DNA from: Lingula anatina
Lineage: Eukaryota > Brachiopoda > Lingulata > Lingulida > Lingulidae
Direction of reading: 5' to 3'
DNA length: 64,000 nucleotides
NCBI RefSeq assembly: GCF_001039355.2
Contig: NW_019775992.1
Coordinates: 8,690 to 72,689, forward strand
The position numbers and the translations under genes are program-made. Of this stretch, positions 1-13,400 are shown in pieces. A model generated the notes under the pieces. That model did no database searches. It was not told where the DNA came from and saw nothing but the letters and a program-made list of their open reading frames with translations. Position 1 is the first letter of the stretch, and the number at the start of each line of letters is the position of its first letter.

Positions 1-3000
1 TCATGTTTTAATGGCCAAAGAGAATGCGCTTTTATCTACAAGTACCATTATGTTGGGTGAATAAAACACAATTACGTTATTAAAACTCATCAATTATCTA
101 TGATTATTCAATGCCATTTCACTCCGATATTTGTCACCATATTTCCTCTGGCGCATAGCAGTTTGATCCTATATCTTTACTAACATCACTGTCGTGATTA
201 ATTTATAAATAGCAGTCCACAAACGCCGCGCAAGAAGGAAGCGTTTTGAAGTTCCAACTGTAATTTCTTAGAAAAGTCGATTGATTACTGGCTAATTTTT
301 CCTCTACACACTAGCAAACTGGTCTCAGCCTCTATTTCTATCATAACACATGCCTTCACATCTCCTAGGAATTTATCTTTCAGACTTCTTAAAAATAATA
401 ATTTTGTTAACCCTTTGTGAGACCCCTACACATCAGTCACTAAAACTTTTCTGTCGGACCCTCTACCGGGACCACAGATTAGTTTTCACAAGATATTCAC
501 AGATATATCTCTGGTTTAATTGACAGTACCGTCGTAATTCTGTGCACTCTAAGAGAAAAAGTCCACAATATAATATGGGGCCCTGGTAGACGGTAGCTTT
601 AGATAGAGGACAGTGTCATAGAGACAATCAAATGATCTTATGTACGAAAGTCTGAAGTCTGAAATAGGCAACAATCCAGAAGACTCCAAAGCACTTTGAC
701 ATTGGAAATTTACACTTGCATTCTTGCATAATATTTCGCATGGTTATTTCATCAAAAGTTTTATGCAACTGGAATTTTGTGAAATTATTGTGAAAAAAAT
801 TGAAAATATGATATTGTTAAGTTCTGGGCCTTTTTTTCTGCCCAGTTAACGAGTTTGTTTGCATTTCTGGAATACTTATCTACTTGAAAATTCAACAAAT
901 CTGATCTATCGCACTTTTACAATGATAATTATGTTTGAAGAAGATACCAGTAGAAAGGCACAAATAAAGGAGATTTCTGGTGCAAAACGTTAGAGCCTCG
1001 TAAGTTAATAGCCACTTTCTAAATCTGTCGAATCGACGATGAACACAAATAGGCACTCTGTATTGGCAACCGATAAAAAAATATGAAAAATAAAGTATTT
1101 GCCGTAGATAATGTATTAAGTTATTTCTGGACCTAAAGAGTCTTTAGATACCACATATCGTTCAAGTCTCCCTAAACATCTCTATCTCGTATTTATCTCT
1201 GGATCTCTCCTCCTTAAACTGTTTTACTAACCCCCCAAGTTTCACCTTCTCAACAGTTATCATATCTTGTCTCACCTTAACAAGCTTTTCAGGTAGCACT
1301 CTGCGTATATGGTCTCCATTAGGAGATAACTGAGATATGATAAACTCTTTTCGTAAGGACATACTTCTGACACTTGCCAACTACTCTTGTGAAAATGATT
1401 AATAAACAGCTGTATCGAGCTGTTTCTTCGGTTTATCAAGCAGAAAGTCTGTATCTAAGGAGAGCCGAGGCTGGGTTGTATTGATCCGAGCGCAATCGTT
1501 TATTCAGACAATTGATTAGGGCTCTTAACCTCATACGCTTCGTGTTGCTCTTTCGCGAGTAGATATTTTCTTTCGCTGGGCAAGCAAATAGAATGGCTAA
1601 ATAAAGCTTTTCATTTCGATTATAATGTCCCGGTAGCTATTATGTCGATTAGATTGTTAGACCCACTGTATCGCAGGGCTATCATAACTTAATCATAACT
1701 AAGCATTCATTTTTTTTTACCGTTAGTCAACACTAAATAGGACCTAGCCCTTTGACATTTTTGTCCATTTTTTTCAGGTGGGTTTCCATCAATCATTTCA
1801 CACAGCAAACTTAACCTAAAACACCTGCCAACGCTAGGCTTCTTTTTTTTTGCGTGCAATGCTACATTTTGTTAACAAATATTTATCTAAGATTTCCATT
1901 TCATGAAAACACAATTACCTGTCCGATATATTTCAGCTGTGATATAAGACGCAGACAAGTAACTTATGCATTGAAAAACACCTCCGTTTATTCACTGTGT
2001 TATGTTTCTTTAAGGGACCATTATCTAATAATTTAGTAAACTGATACACGTATCATAACTACCACTCTAATGTGTATGACACCGAGAATAAAAATCGACA
2101 TGAAACGTCAGCATTTTGGTACGGTGACAAACTAAAGCCTTTTCGATTTTGAAAATTAAAGGCGAAGTAAAATTTTACGTATAAGTGGAAATGAAAATAC
2201 AATATAATGCAACAAAATGTATGCCCAATTTTTGTTCTCGCAATGTTCATCTGTTTGTCTTGTATTAACCATAATGGCAAACGGATTTTATTTGTTAAAT
2301 CAACCATATTCGTGCATAGACAAATATGTACTACCTTTAAATATATATTACATACTGGTCTAAGACGAGCTGATATGATATGCCATATAACGATATGTAG
2401 CTAAGGAATCACGTAACAAATGGGCCTCCTTTTTTCATGTCATCTCGATTTAAAGTGAAAAGTTAAATATTTACTTCAGATTTTGTAAAGTACTGCCAAA
2501 AGGAGCAACAAGTCAGTTTATGTACAATGCTAATGACTTTTCCGTGCAGCTGTAAAAGGTATATTATTCTGATGCAAACAGTGGGTCTGAACTTGATCTC
2601 CCTCGTTGAAATTATTCAACAAAAAAGAATGAATACCCCCTCAGCGTTGCGTAAGTCAAAACCATTACAGCTGATAATACACAGACTTAGCTGGTAACGA
2701 CCCTCCATGGGGCGATTAGTGTAGCATTAAATCTTTAAGTCCATAAAAAGAACTTATAGGCTGCGTACACATTACACCTTTGACTTTCAAAAATTGGAAT
2801 TGTTTCATATGTCCTAGTTTAGACAAATATATTACTGTGGAAATAAATGTCACGCAAAACTTCACAGACCTATGAACCCGAGCAAAAAAGATGATAGCGG
2901 TGATATAAGTCAGTGCTAAATACTAAGATAACTTACTGCTCGAGTGTCTGTTTAATATGACTTCGTCTGACATGTGAAATAAGTCGGTGATGGTGCAGTT

Positions 3001-5400
3001 TTCAAGTTTTTTAAAACTAATGCTGTATATCAAACTTTGCAATTTAAGCCTCCCCAATATAATTAAAAGAAGAACTTACGGAGCTTTTCACTACATTCCG
3101 TGATAAACAAAACACACTGCGTTCCTGTTCCTACCCCTACCTCCCACACAGAATGTTTAACTCTCTACTGTGGTTTTAGTAACACCAGGCATCCTTTTTG
3201 CTACTACCCCCTTTCCTTCTTCTTATCGTCAGCGCTCCAAGGTTTAAGGCACTTTACTTTGGGATTTGATTATCTCCAAAATGAATGTTTTGTTCGAGTG
3301 TTTTACAGATAAATTGCCTCTATTGGTGAACGCCTTGTCAAATTTACGGCAATATGTCAAGGCGGATTCTTTTTTCTTTTGAAAACATGGACCAACCGAT
3401 GAAATTATCTTAAAACTTGCAAATTACAAAGAGAAATAAAGTAACAGTCATGCAGGAAAAGAGTAAAAAATCGCAACTGTGCCCACTTCTGTTTACTTTG
3501 CAGATGATGTAAGCATTTTTTCTGAACTAAACTGGAACCCAATTTGATTAACTCTTCTGTACTACCTACATGTAATAGTCAGTTGTGAAGAGTCGAAAGC
3601 AATTTAACAGAGTTATCTATGTTAAGTTAAAGTAGAATACCTACCTCATTTCAAAGCACCCCACAGATCGATTTATGTTAAGAAATAGTTTCGTTAAACT
3701 CTCAACAAGAATAATTTAAGGCAGTACAATTCTACTAGAATAGTTGAGTTCGCCCGGTCATGAAATCCTTTTATTTCGTCTATTATTCTTTAATTTGAGC
3801 CCAATACTGTAGCATTGGGGTCGCCATTGTCCCGGTTGCTGGGGATTGACCCTAACGTAAACACCCAAATTTTATAATTCAATTGTGTACACATAATGAT
3901 AAACTTAAGGCCGAATAGTTATCCATTTACTTACCGTCATAGGAGAAGCTGTTGCAACCATTTTGTTGGCTTTCGTCTGTGTAAGAGAAACTGAGACAAA
4001 TCAGAATTGTTGCAGAATATATGTTTCGTTCGCTGCCATGCGTGGACTGCTGATGTCACCAAGCTGGTACTTGAGACCCAACTAAGGATAAACATGCGAA
4101 GAATTGTAGAAACAAGGCCAATCGGCCCAAATGAAGCAGCTTTATCGTTTGCTCCATTAGCTTTGAATACACAGTTTGAAAATCAAATAAAAACCATTCA
4201 ATGTTTTGTGAGCTTGCCTCTCTCTCCTAATGTATGCCTGATATGGGGCTTTCTTCTGTTAAATTACCGAGTAAACACCGATGTGTATTTTGGAATGTTT
4301 TTCATTGCTATTTGCTAAAGAGGCTTTTCAGTTTGACTCTAAAGCCTCATGCTTGAAGAAAGTCAACCTGAACATTTATACAGTTACATGATAAAGAGTT
4401 TTTTCAAATAATGCATCGAAGCCTAATCAATCCAGAATTTGAAAGAACTACAAAACATAACAAGCTGAATAAATTATTATAATATTCGGCAAACCAAGGA
4501 ATGTGACAATCTGTAAAAAGTTGCATGCATGCAGTGTGTGCCGTTTCTGCTGTTTCGTGAATGAGAATCGGAAACTGTTTGACCTGGGTAAAGATATATA
4601 AAAAAGCATTCTTAGTGATGTTAGGCCGCTAATTTGAGTTTTATTCCAGAACGTTGCTAATTTGTTTTCTAAAATGACATGCATTTATTCCTGTAAAAAG
4701 CTCTGTATCTTTAAAAAGAAATGAAATTGCGATTTTTTTTTACGTTCATTCATCTTATTCGGAGGAATGTTCAATTCAGAAGTATAGTGAGAGTAGGCCT
4801 ACTAGTAGGCCTAAGCTTTATTAGAAAAATGGTCATTGTCGCCAAGAAAATAGTTCTGGTTTTTGTTTTATAGGCCTACACAGACATTTTGAAGTGTCTT
4901 TTTTATGAAGATCGCTTAATCTGTGACATAAAAACAGTACAGAAAAAAAAAATAAATAAATAAATAAAAATAAATAAATACATAAATAAATAAATAAAAA
5001 TAAATAATAAATAAAATAAAATAAGATGATAATAATGAATAATAATAATAATCTCATAAATAAAAATAGAGATGCAGTGTAACTGTCATTTTTCTTAAAA
5101 ACATATATAATAAAATAAGATAAAATGAAATAAAAACGCGTCAGTTCTGCTCACCGCTATTTACACAAATAATGTTATTACTAATTACTATTGTATAAAT
5201 TGTCTCATTTTTAGAAAATCGTTGTTTTGGTTTTATTTCTAATACATGTACTTGAATAAACCTTGGAAGCACGAAGATGTTGTTGGTTTTAAAGTGGACT
5301 AAAGTAAGCACAAGTTATTAGTTGTGATCGAACAATGGGTTTAAATTATCACTTATATGCCCAAAAGTCATTATTGCCCATTTTCTCAAAAAAAGTGATA
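1..5400. other. Intergenic DNA upstream of SBDS, no gene supported
   Basis: No open frame here shows a recognisable domain, and I could not chain short frames through plausible splice sites into a known protein. The two best frames are 1162-1380 on the minus strand (72 aa, lysine and glutamate rich) and 4007-4318 on the plus strand (103 aa). Neither resembles a family I know, and neither is longer than chance frames in A+T-rich DNA. Three copies of the 8-bp palindrome TAGGCCTA lie between about 4794 and 4880. A gene belonging to the left neighbour could still have an exon here that I cannot see. Confidence 0.5.
4945..5072. repeat. A+T-rich (TAAA)n / (AAT)n simple repeat
   Basis: This stretch is built from TAAA and ATAAAT units that pass into AAT trinucleotides near 5030-5050, with further imperfect TAAAA units to about 5125. 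It produces a low-complexity reading frame on the minus strand (4833-5057), rich in Leu, Ile, Phe and Tyr, which is an artefact. It lies about 550 bp upstream of the SBDS start codon. Confidence 0.9.
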
Positions 5401-5618
5401 ACATTTTATTTGTTTTTACATATATTTTATACATGTGTGAATCTAGTTTAAGATACGACCGCTAAGACTTTGGTACCTCTTGGCAAATATCCCCTCTTTT
5501 TTGTTTGGAGATTAATTCACGATTTCCAGATTGTGCTGCATGTTGCAAGCTGCAACCACAGGATAAATACTGCAGTAGCTACGAAATATGTTATAACAGA
5601 CAAGACATTAATGCAAAT

Positions 5619-7601
5619 ATGTCCATATTTACTCCGACTAACCAGAAAAAGCTTACCAATGTTGCTGTGGTACGCATGAAAAAGGCTGGCAAGAGGTTTG
5701 AGATCGCCTGTTATCCAAACAAAGTCACATCATGGAGAAACAAAGTGTAAGTTTAGTTTCATTCATTTCTTTAATTCATTGGGGAGTAGTGAATTCCTTT
5801 TTACGTCCACGAAATATTACACAGTTTTGATATACAGGTAAAAAAGTAAATTTGGATGTAAATGTCACTGACACATTTACTGATGGTACTGTATTACTAC
5901 CAGCACTGCAATGTAAATGATGTGTCAAATCTTTCTCATTCTTAATAATTGTCAAGTTTTTAAATCTTAACAGCGAGAAAGACATAGAAGAAGTACTGCA
6001 GACTCATGCAGTTTTCCTCAATGTTTCCAAGGGCCAATTGGCCAAAGCAGAGGACCTACAGAAGGCGTTTGGCACAGATAACCAGGAGGAGATCTGCCTA
6101 AAGGTACTTATTGCTGTCTACAGATTGTACTGTAACATGCCTGGAATTACTGTAGTATGATAACATTTTAGCCAACTGTCAACTATATTCTAATTCGTCA
6201 AAAGAAAATGCAAACATTTTACCATGGTAAGTGCCAGAATTGTTCTTTGTTTTAACATTTTGATATGGATTAAAGTATGCAGTAATTTAGTGAATAATTT
6301 TTTTCTTATTTAGCCCACATTGCATTGCATATATAGAACATTGTATACTAATGTACAAATCACTAGCAGTCTTTAGTCAAGGTACCACAAACCATCTGTC
6401 AAACACATAATTTACTGTACTTTAACTTAATTGACCAGATCATTTTTTCATAACAAGCTGGCAATTAAGTCATCAAATTCTTTAAACATGTTTATTGTCA
6501 TTTTTTTTTGTCAAATTGGTAAACTTATAAATGTATCCATGCATTCTGTACATATTTCAGATATTAGCAAAGGGTGAACTACAGGTCTCAGAGAAAGAAA
6601 GGCAAGGGCAGCTGGAGTCAATGTTCAGAGACATAGCCACAATAATAGCAGACAAATGTGTCAACCCAGACACAAAACGTCCCTACACTGTGACCATGAT
6701 TGAAAAGGCCATGAAAGATGCTCATATCTCTGTGAAACCATCCAAAAGTACAAAGCAACAGGTTGGTGATTGAAAAGTAAATTAATTTGCTAATGAAGAG
6801 GTACTGTACTTTGTAATGCAATTTAAATGTAAGCTTAAACAATTTGCAAAGTTCACTTAGTGAAAATTTTACCTTTTTCAGGCACTTGAAGTAATCAAGG
6901 AGTTAAAAGAATTTAAAGGCATAAATATTGAAAGAGCTCAGATGAGACTAAGGATAGCCATTGCAGGTCTGTGTGGCATTTTAGCCATGTAATATGAAAA
7001 TACACTGTATGCCTTATCTAAAAAATTAGAATATTTTGTACATTAAAGCAAATGACTCTTTAGTCAAACATTTAAAGATTTTTCATGTTCATTTATTTAT
7101 TTATTTGCAAGGAGTGGATAAATGTGTTATCTTTGCAGCTAAAGATGCCAAGAAACTTAAGGATAAACTAAAAAACTTGTCAAAGAGTGTGGAGTCCGAA
7201 GAGTCGGACGGAGATGAATTGGAAATGGTAGGAATTTTACCCATATGCCCACTGCAGGTTTTAAAACAGCTAAATGAATACCAATTCCATTATCTATGTT
7301 AAGTAATCAGATACCAAAAAAATCTTATTTAATTAGCTTAAGGATCTGTATTTGATGCAAGGTAATTTGAATGATAATAACATCTTCTTATCCAGTAATT
7401 TGGGATGTACCAAACAGGGCACATTGAATTTTAATTGCCTGTCAGTGAATTCCCCCCTATATTTCTGAATTTTAGGTTATACTGATAGATCCAGGGTGCT
7501 ACAGAGAAATTGATGATCTGGTCAAAACCGAAACCAAAGGCAAGGGAAGAATAGAGATGTTGAGCTTAAAGGAAGTGGTGGAAGGAGATGAAAAATTTTA
7601 A
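5619..7601 (+). CDS. SBDS: SBDS ribosome maturation factor (six exons)
   Basis: SBDS works with the GTPase EFL1 to release eIF6 from the pre-60S ribosomal subunit, the last cytoplasmic step of large-subunit maturation. Coding exons are 5619-5746, 5974-6103, 6561-6761, 6882-6966, 7139-7227 and 7476-7601. All junctions are GT-AG and keep frame. They give 252 aa, against 250 in human. The start is set by the family's MSIFTPTNQ beginning; the frame stays open upstream to an ATG at 5505, but that extension has no family match. Exons 1-2 cover the N-terminal FYSH domain (KRFEIACY, then [14 protein letters not shown] and [10 protein letters not shown]). Exon 3 holds the very conserved [23 protein letters not shown] helix region. 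Exons 4-6 form the C-terminal domain, including [11 protein letters not shown] and a final EGDEKF. The exon 3 donor (GTTGGT) is slightly unusual. The gene looks intact. Confidence 0.97.
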
Positions 7602-9107
7602 TGAATACATTAAAAAGGACTCGAGTTAAAAACCAGCAGTTGGAAGATTTATGATAAAGAAGGATTGTTTTCCAGTCATACAGGGTTGATTGAAAATGGA
7701 CAGATTAACTACTAGTAGCTTGAAATATGGTTAGCTAGTTTTGATTGCGGGCATGAAATTCTATGAATACCTTTGAGGGTAATATTTGGGAACATGGAGA
7801 CTAAACAAGCAGGCAAATTGAATAGCCCCGAACATGACCAGCAATCTTTGCTCCGCTCAAAACATGTAGTCAGTTTTGTCAAACTGGATACTTTTTCCGT
7901 TTTTTTTTTAATGCTTATTTTTTACCATTTTAGAAAACGTTGTTATCATAACCTTATCCTGTGTGATTTTGTTTTCTATTTAAACCAGGTATTTGCTTAG
8001 TGCAGCAGATGCTTATCTATTATAAAAGGTTGAGATTTAGTTGATGTATGTCAGTCCTTCCTATTGGACTGTAGAATGCTTATGTTTTCTTTATTGAAGC
8101 TGCTGCTCCAGCCATTTGATTTTGCAATATCAAAACTTGGTTTTGAAAAGTTTAAAATATTTGTTTATTATTTATACATTGTTAAGTGTCAGGTGATGGG
8201 TGTCCACTTGCACTTGCCCTGGCAGGTTAAAGACAAGTTATATATTTACTTTATATAAAGAACCTTTTAAAATAGTTTTCTTACTGCCAGCAAGTATGTT
8301 TTTTTTTTTGTATTTTAAAACAGTTTACTTCAATAGATCATTTAAAAAATTAAAACAAACCTCATTTTTACAAAATGTCATCATGGAAAATGGATGAGTA
8401 GTACTTGTTTTAACAATTTAAATTTAGTTAACAATACTAAATGCCATGTGCATCAGTGCAAAATGCATCATTTTAATGCCTTAGTAAAAATGCTAAAAAT
8501 ACTTTGAATTTGACTTTTATTTTGTTAAGTATGACTAGTACAATTCTTTCATCTCACCAATACTGATCGTACAACTGGAACTGTGGATTGACTTTTTTAT
8601 TTGGTGCCAAATATCCTAATCTTAATTCGTATACCCCTGACAAATATTGACAAAAAAAGATCAAAATCTGTCTTCAATATTGTGTACACCATTAATCAAC
8701 ACTGATTTTTGTATTCTAAGTACTTCTAAGGATATAATACATGGCTGTATCTGGTGCAAAATAAGTATGCTTCAATCAAGTTTTTCCTAGTTATATTCTC
8801 GGAAAAGAAGAGAGATGTCCAAACCTCGACCATTGATCTTCTATCAGAAATGCACAAAATCCTCAATAGTACAGTAGTTCAACAACTAAGGCAACCCGAC
8901 ATTCCCTCATAATGTTTTTTTGTTTCACATTAGGGAACTGTACAAAATAGGTCATAACACTTGAGCAAAATGTCTATGGCATACAAATTTGATCATGGCA
9001 CATTAATTTTTTAACAAGCACAACTCAAAGAGAATGTTAATGAAAAGCAATTTCATACCCTCCACTGTCTGGACTTGCTCCAGGAAAAGATTTTCCTGCC
9101 TAACTAC

Positions 9108-9113
9108 TTTATT
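9108..9113 (-). terminator. Candidate MVK poly(A) signal
   Basis: The plus strand reads TTTATT, which is AATAAA on the minus strand, about 1.3 kb after the MVK stop codon. It lies within 40 bp of the candidate SBDS signal, so the two transcripts may overlap slightly tail to tail. Other TTTATT hexamers occur further left (for example near 8517), so this assignment is tentative. Confidence 0.35.
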
Positions 9114-9145
9114 TTCAGTCAAATCAAAATGGTCAACCAAATTTC

Positions 9146-9151
9146 AATAAA
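9146..9151 (+). terminator. Candidate SBDS poly(A) signal
   Basis: A plus-strand AATAAA lies about 1.5 kb after the SBDS stop codon. It is the first canonical signal I found downstream, but A+T-rich DNA yields such hexamers by chance and earlier variant signals are possible. Confidence 0.35.
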
Positions 9152-10170
9152 CTTAGTCCACAGCCAGTAAAATATTCAATATTAACAAAGCCAAAAAATG
9201 AAACTAGAATGCGTTTGAATTAAATTAACAATGTTGAAATTAGCCCAGACTATAATTATCATTCTACTTTCAACTACAGTATAACTTAGTAAAAACAGAA
9301 AACATTATCCAAAGCTTGGTCTAGTGAGTTTTGTTAACTATTTAGTAACCTTTGATTGTGAAATGCTTTAAAATTATATAGAACTTTTTATAACTCTGTT
9401 ACAAGGGGTATTGCATATATGCACTTGGCACATTGCACAATATAACACCGGTAAATACTATGAGTGGTGTAAAAAAAAAACTTTGACAATGTTTTATCAC
9501 AATGTCATATCACTCATTTGACTGGTACTGTGACAGTATGTATTGAAAAAGTAAAATAACATATATGCAAAATTTGTTACCTTGGTTTACATAAACTAGT
9601 GAGTATTTTTCGAAGGACTAAAATAGTTGCAATGTCCTGAAGGGCAATAAATTGTAAATTACAAATGTTCAAAATTTGGGGGAAAAACTGAAAGATGTGT
9701 CATTTGTCTGAACTATTCATTTAAATTAGTCACACCAGACACTTCCAATTTGAAATTAAATTTAAAATTAAATACAAATTATTGCATTCTATGTAAGAGC
9801 AAAACCTCATTCAATAATTGAATTCAAAAAGAAAATGTTAAGTCAAATCATTCAAACCCTATATGATTATTTTTTTAAATGGAGTGAACATATAGTTTCT
9901 ATAATATACTCAAGACCAATTACAATGCAAAACCAGAAACAAATGTAAAACAGCTGTTTTCAGGAACGTGATACCAGCCATAAGATGACATAAAGGGAAA
10001 TAATGATATACATAACAGTAAGACGAAATATGAATAAAAATAACTTTTACTAGATCTGTGGTACTATCATCAATTTGACATGACAAAAATATGGGAGAAA
10101 CGAAATTTTACAACACAGTGTTGTCAAAAACATAAATGAGAACAAATAATTATCTGTGATTGTACCTCTC

Positions 10171-10440
10171 AGTACATGTTAAATCGCTCCCTCTGCCAAT
10201 CGCCCAGTTACCATACTGTTATATATGTAAGGTCACACCCTCTGCCAGTCTCCCAATTATCATACTGTTATATATGTAAGGTCACACCCTCTGCCAGTCT
10301 CCCAATTATCATACTGTTATACATGTAAGGTCACACCCTCTGCCAGTCTATCAACTATCATACTGTTATACATGTAAGGTCACACCCTTTGCCAGTCTCC
10401 CAATTATCACACTGTTATACATGTAAGGTCACACCCTCTG
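10171..10440. repeat. 49-bp minisatellite covering the MVK stop codon and 3' UTR
   Basis: The array has about five good copies plus one degenerate copy of a 49-bp unit. The unit marker ATACTG (ACACTG in the last copy) falls at 10213, 10262, 10311, 10360 and 10409, exactly 49 bp apart. The right end of the array is the end of MVK exon 10: on the minus strand every full unit repeats the coding stretch for about the last eight residues and the TAA stop, followed by about 20 bp of UTR. Repeat copies lack an 8-bp stretch (ATTGGGGC in minus-strand sense) that the coding copy keeps between two GGC-containing segments, which suggests origin by slippage. The low divergence points to recent growth. It is not a CRISPR array: there are no unique spacers and the host is eukaryotic. 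Confidence 0.93.
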
Positions 10441-13400
10441 CCCCAATGCCAGTTTCCCAGCAATCAAAACCTTCAAGAGATAGCTGCTGGATCACACAGT
10501 CTAAAGTTTCTTTGGGAACATCTGAAAAGTATAACTAGGTTTACTGCTTGTTCTATGATTATTGTTATTAATATATAACAATTTATAATAAGTAGAAATA
10601 AATTGGCAAGAATATTCGACCAGAAATGGACATTTTTATACTGATATTGAAATTTATTCCATTTTATATTTTATAGCAATTTCATTCACTTGCGTACAAA
10701 ACAAGGAATTGAAAGATCAACAAAGAACTTTCCAAATATTACTGGTTATCATTTCGAGCATTCAGAGTGTAAATTGCTCACATATTTTTTTAAAAGTTCT
10801 TATAAATATTTCTTTGGTTACATTTTGTTGACTCTAGATACATGATGTATGACCAATTACAAACATCAGGGGCGGATTTAGGCCGTCTTCTGGGTCTTCC
10901 GGAAGACGGTCAGATTTTCAAGTTTACATTGACGAGTATCTAATTTTTTCTGTCGGAAGACGGTCAAAAAGTGGAGGATGGATCAACAAATATAATATAG
11001 AAGACTGTCAGAAAATATCTCTGGATCCGCCCCTGAACATGGTCAATCAGCACATCAGACATGGACCAGTCTACTTAGAGCTGAAAAATATTAACCTCAC
11101 CTGGTCTGATAAGAGCGAAGGCACAGCCTCCTCCTCCTGCCCCAGTGAGTTTAGAACACAGGCCATTGGCTTTAGTTATCTGAATTACTTTTTCTAATGC
11201 TATATGACTGACTCCTATAATATCTAGCTGTTGCTGATTAATGTATATGAGTTCCTGAAAAAGACAAAAATATCAAAGAATTAAAAGCTTATTTTGCAAA
11301 AACATTAATCTGATATGGAATTTTTAATACATGGGTCTTTAAATGGACTAAAAGGCCAATTTAACTTTCGGGTTTGTTCCCTTCATGTTGATAGAAAATT
11401 CCTAGAATATTCTTCATAGAAATCCATTTATGTAGACAATGTTTAAATATAAATATCCAGTTCTTCAGCAATATAGAAAAGGCATTGGCCAAGAACATCA
11501 AAATCACAAATGGTTGAGAAACTTGAAATACAAACTATGACACTGCAGATGTACTTACTTCTAATTGCTTATAATATTCATCTGCTTTTCCTTTGTACAT
11601 TTTCTCAAAGAGAATGAGACATTCTTTTGCCACGGCTTCCATTGTGTCCATCACTGCACTCATTACAACTGTGGACTAAAAGAGTTCCATAAATATATGA
11701 TAGATTAGTTAACAGTTAAGCTTAATTAATTCTGCTAATAAGTCCAAACCTGAAATCTTTAACTGCTATTAATGGTATCAATTTGCAATGTCAATTCATA
11801 ACAAGTAGACTCCTACAATTCAAGCATGAGTAAATCAGTTAAAATATATTGTTGAAATTTCTGTTTTTGCATAGGTATGAAACAAAATATAGCTATAAAA
11901 TTTTAATTTTCACTCTCTGAATGTGGAGGAATTACAGTCTTACTTTGTCATATTTTTTCTTGACTGATTCCACCAGTGTCTTTGTGCTTCGTGGTACTTT
12001 AGTATTAACCAAAAGAATTCTAATGGAAGGAACTCTAAAAATAAGAAAGTTTAATCGTTAATGAAGAAAAATAAATTTGAAGTCTGAAGTGGATATCAAA
12101 CACAAAATAATGTTAGAAAATACACTGAATTAGAATAAAATCTCAATGACTGAAAATTTACACTTACTGGGACAATATTACTGGCTCAGAACCTTTGGTG
12201 AATGAAACAGCATGGCCTACAGTAATAGAAAAAAGAATTATATTTCTAATAATCAAAATTTAGATAGCCAAAAGAAAATCCATGATTATAGTTGAATGTC
12301 ATACACTGCTTGTGTTAGTGTGCAGTTTTGCTGTTGTATGTAACACGAAGTGTATATATGTTGCCAAAATCATTTCGTCATAAATGTAATATGGGTTGTT
12401 GGTCTAAACTAATGAAATAAATTACTACTCTATTAAATCTCATTCCTTACCATAAGTACTAACAGAATTATCAATTCCTGAAGGTTTTCCATGAATGACC
12501 TTCTCTGCTTGAAATGCCCAGGCATTGATTAGCTGGAGGTCTTTTTCAGACCACTTCCCACTAGCTGCAGGAATATTAATGTTCAAATTATTGAAAAAAA
12601 ATCATATGTTTTATACTTAATATTTAGACTTCGCAAAACATTTTATTTAAAGTAATATTTTATTACCAAAAACACATATGTAATTACGGAGATATATCAG
12701 AAATAAACTAGTGTAATTGATTATCCTGAACATCTAAAAGTTGCTGAAATTGATCAGATGCACTTTATCAATTCTACTTTTTACACAGTCTATTCAATTT
12801 CAACTCATAAAATATGTCTGTGTCAAAAGTCTTACCTGAGATCAGATTTTTGTGCAGCAGTAAGCTGGCAGCTAAGCAGACCGAGTATGCAGCAGAGGAA
12901 CCCAGGCCTGCACTTACTGGGAGCTTGGACTCAATACGGATCTCTAGTGGAGTTAAAGTTCTAAAACCAATACCAGACTTTTAGCACGAAGGTTATATAT
13001 ATCATATTCTTTTCAAGTTATACTGGGGAAAAACATGTACACAAACATATAAATACATATTGATTGAACACTATTTTTATTTAACAAGGATATAAAAAGA
13101 AAGGTTTGGAGTTCACTTTACAGCATGTTTCAATATGGATCTCACTTTAATTGTTTTTATGGCATGGTAAAGGCAGAACAAAAAAGATAAAAATAAAGTA
13201 GTATCTGCCATTGCTTACTTTTGTGACCCTACAATGGCACAGTACAGATAGAGGAAAGAGACCAGTGCTAATGTCTTTGTGTCTGCACTGTCATGTGGAA
13301 TGCTAGCAAAGGTCTTCAACTTCTGAAGCAACTCTTCAGATGGAGGTGCTGGTTTCTCAGGATCACCTGGAAAATAAAACAGTAATCTTTGTAAAAATCT

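Larger units (their letters stand above)
7602..10414. other. 3' untranslated and intergenic DNA between convergent SBDS and MVK
   Basis: This 2.8-kb A+T-rich stretch lies between the two stop codons and shows no further gene. It should hold the 3' untranslated regions of both genes. Frames of 60-75 aa at 7773-8397 have no recognisable domain and probably lie in the SBDS 3' UTR. The right end is occupied by the 49-bp minisatellite described separately. Confidence 0.6.

Noticed and set aside
450-600. Possible inverted repeat between CTCTACCGGGACC and GGCCCTGGTAGAC
   Set aside because: The match is short and imperfect, and no target duplication or internal structure supports a mobile element.
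1162-1380. 72-aa minus-strand frame rich in Lys, Arg and Glu
   Set aside because: No recognisable family, no linked exons, and length within chance expectation.
5747-5973. Possible box C/D snoRNA in SBDS intron 1
   Set aside because: ATGATGT and CTGATG-like motifs are present, but without the correct box order, spacing or terminal stem.
10171-10440. Regular 49-bp repeats resembling a CRISPR array
   Set aside because: The copies are contiguous with no unique spacers, derive from the adjacent MVK exon, and the genome is eukaryotic.
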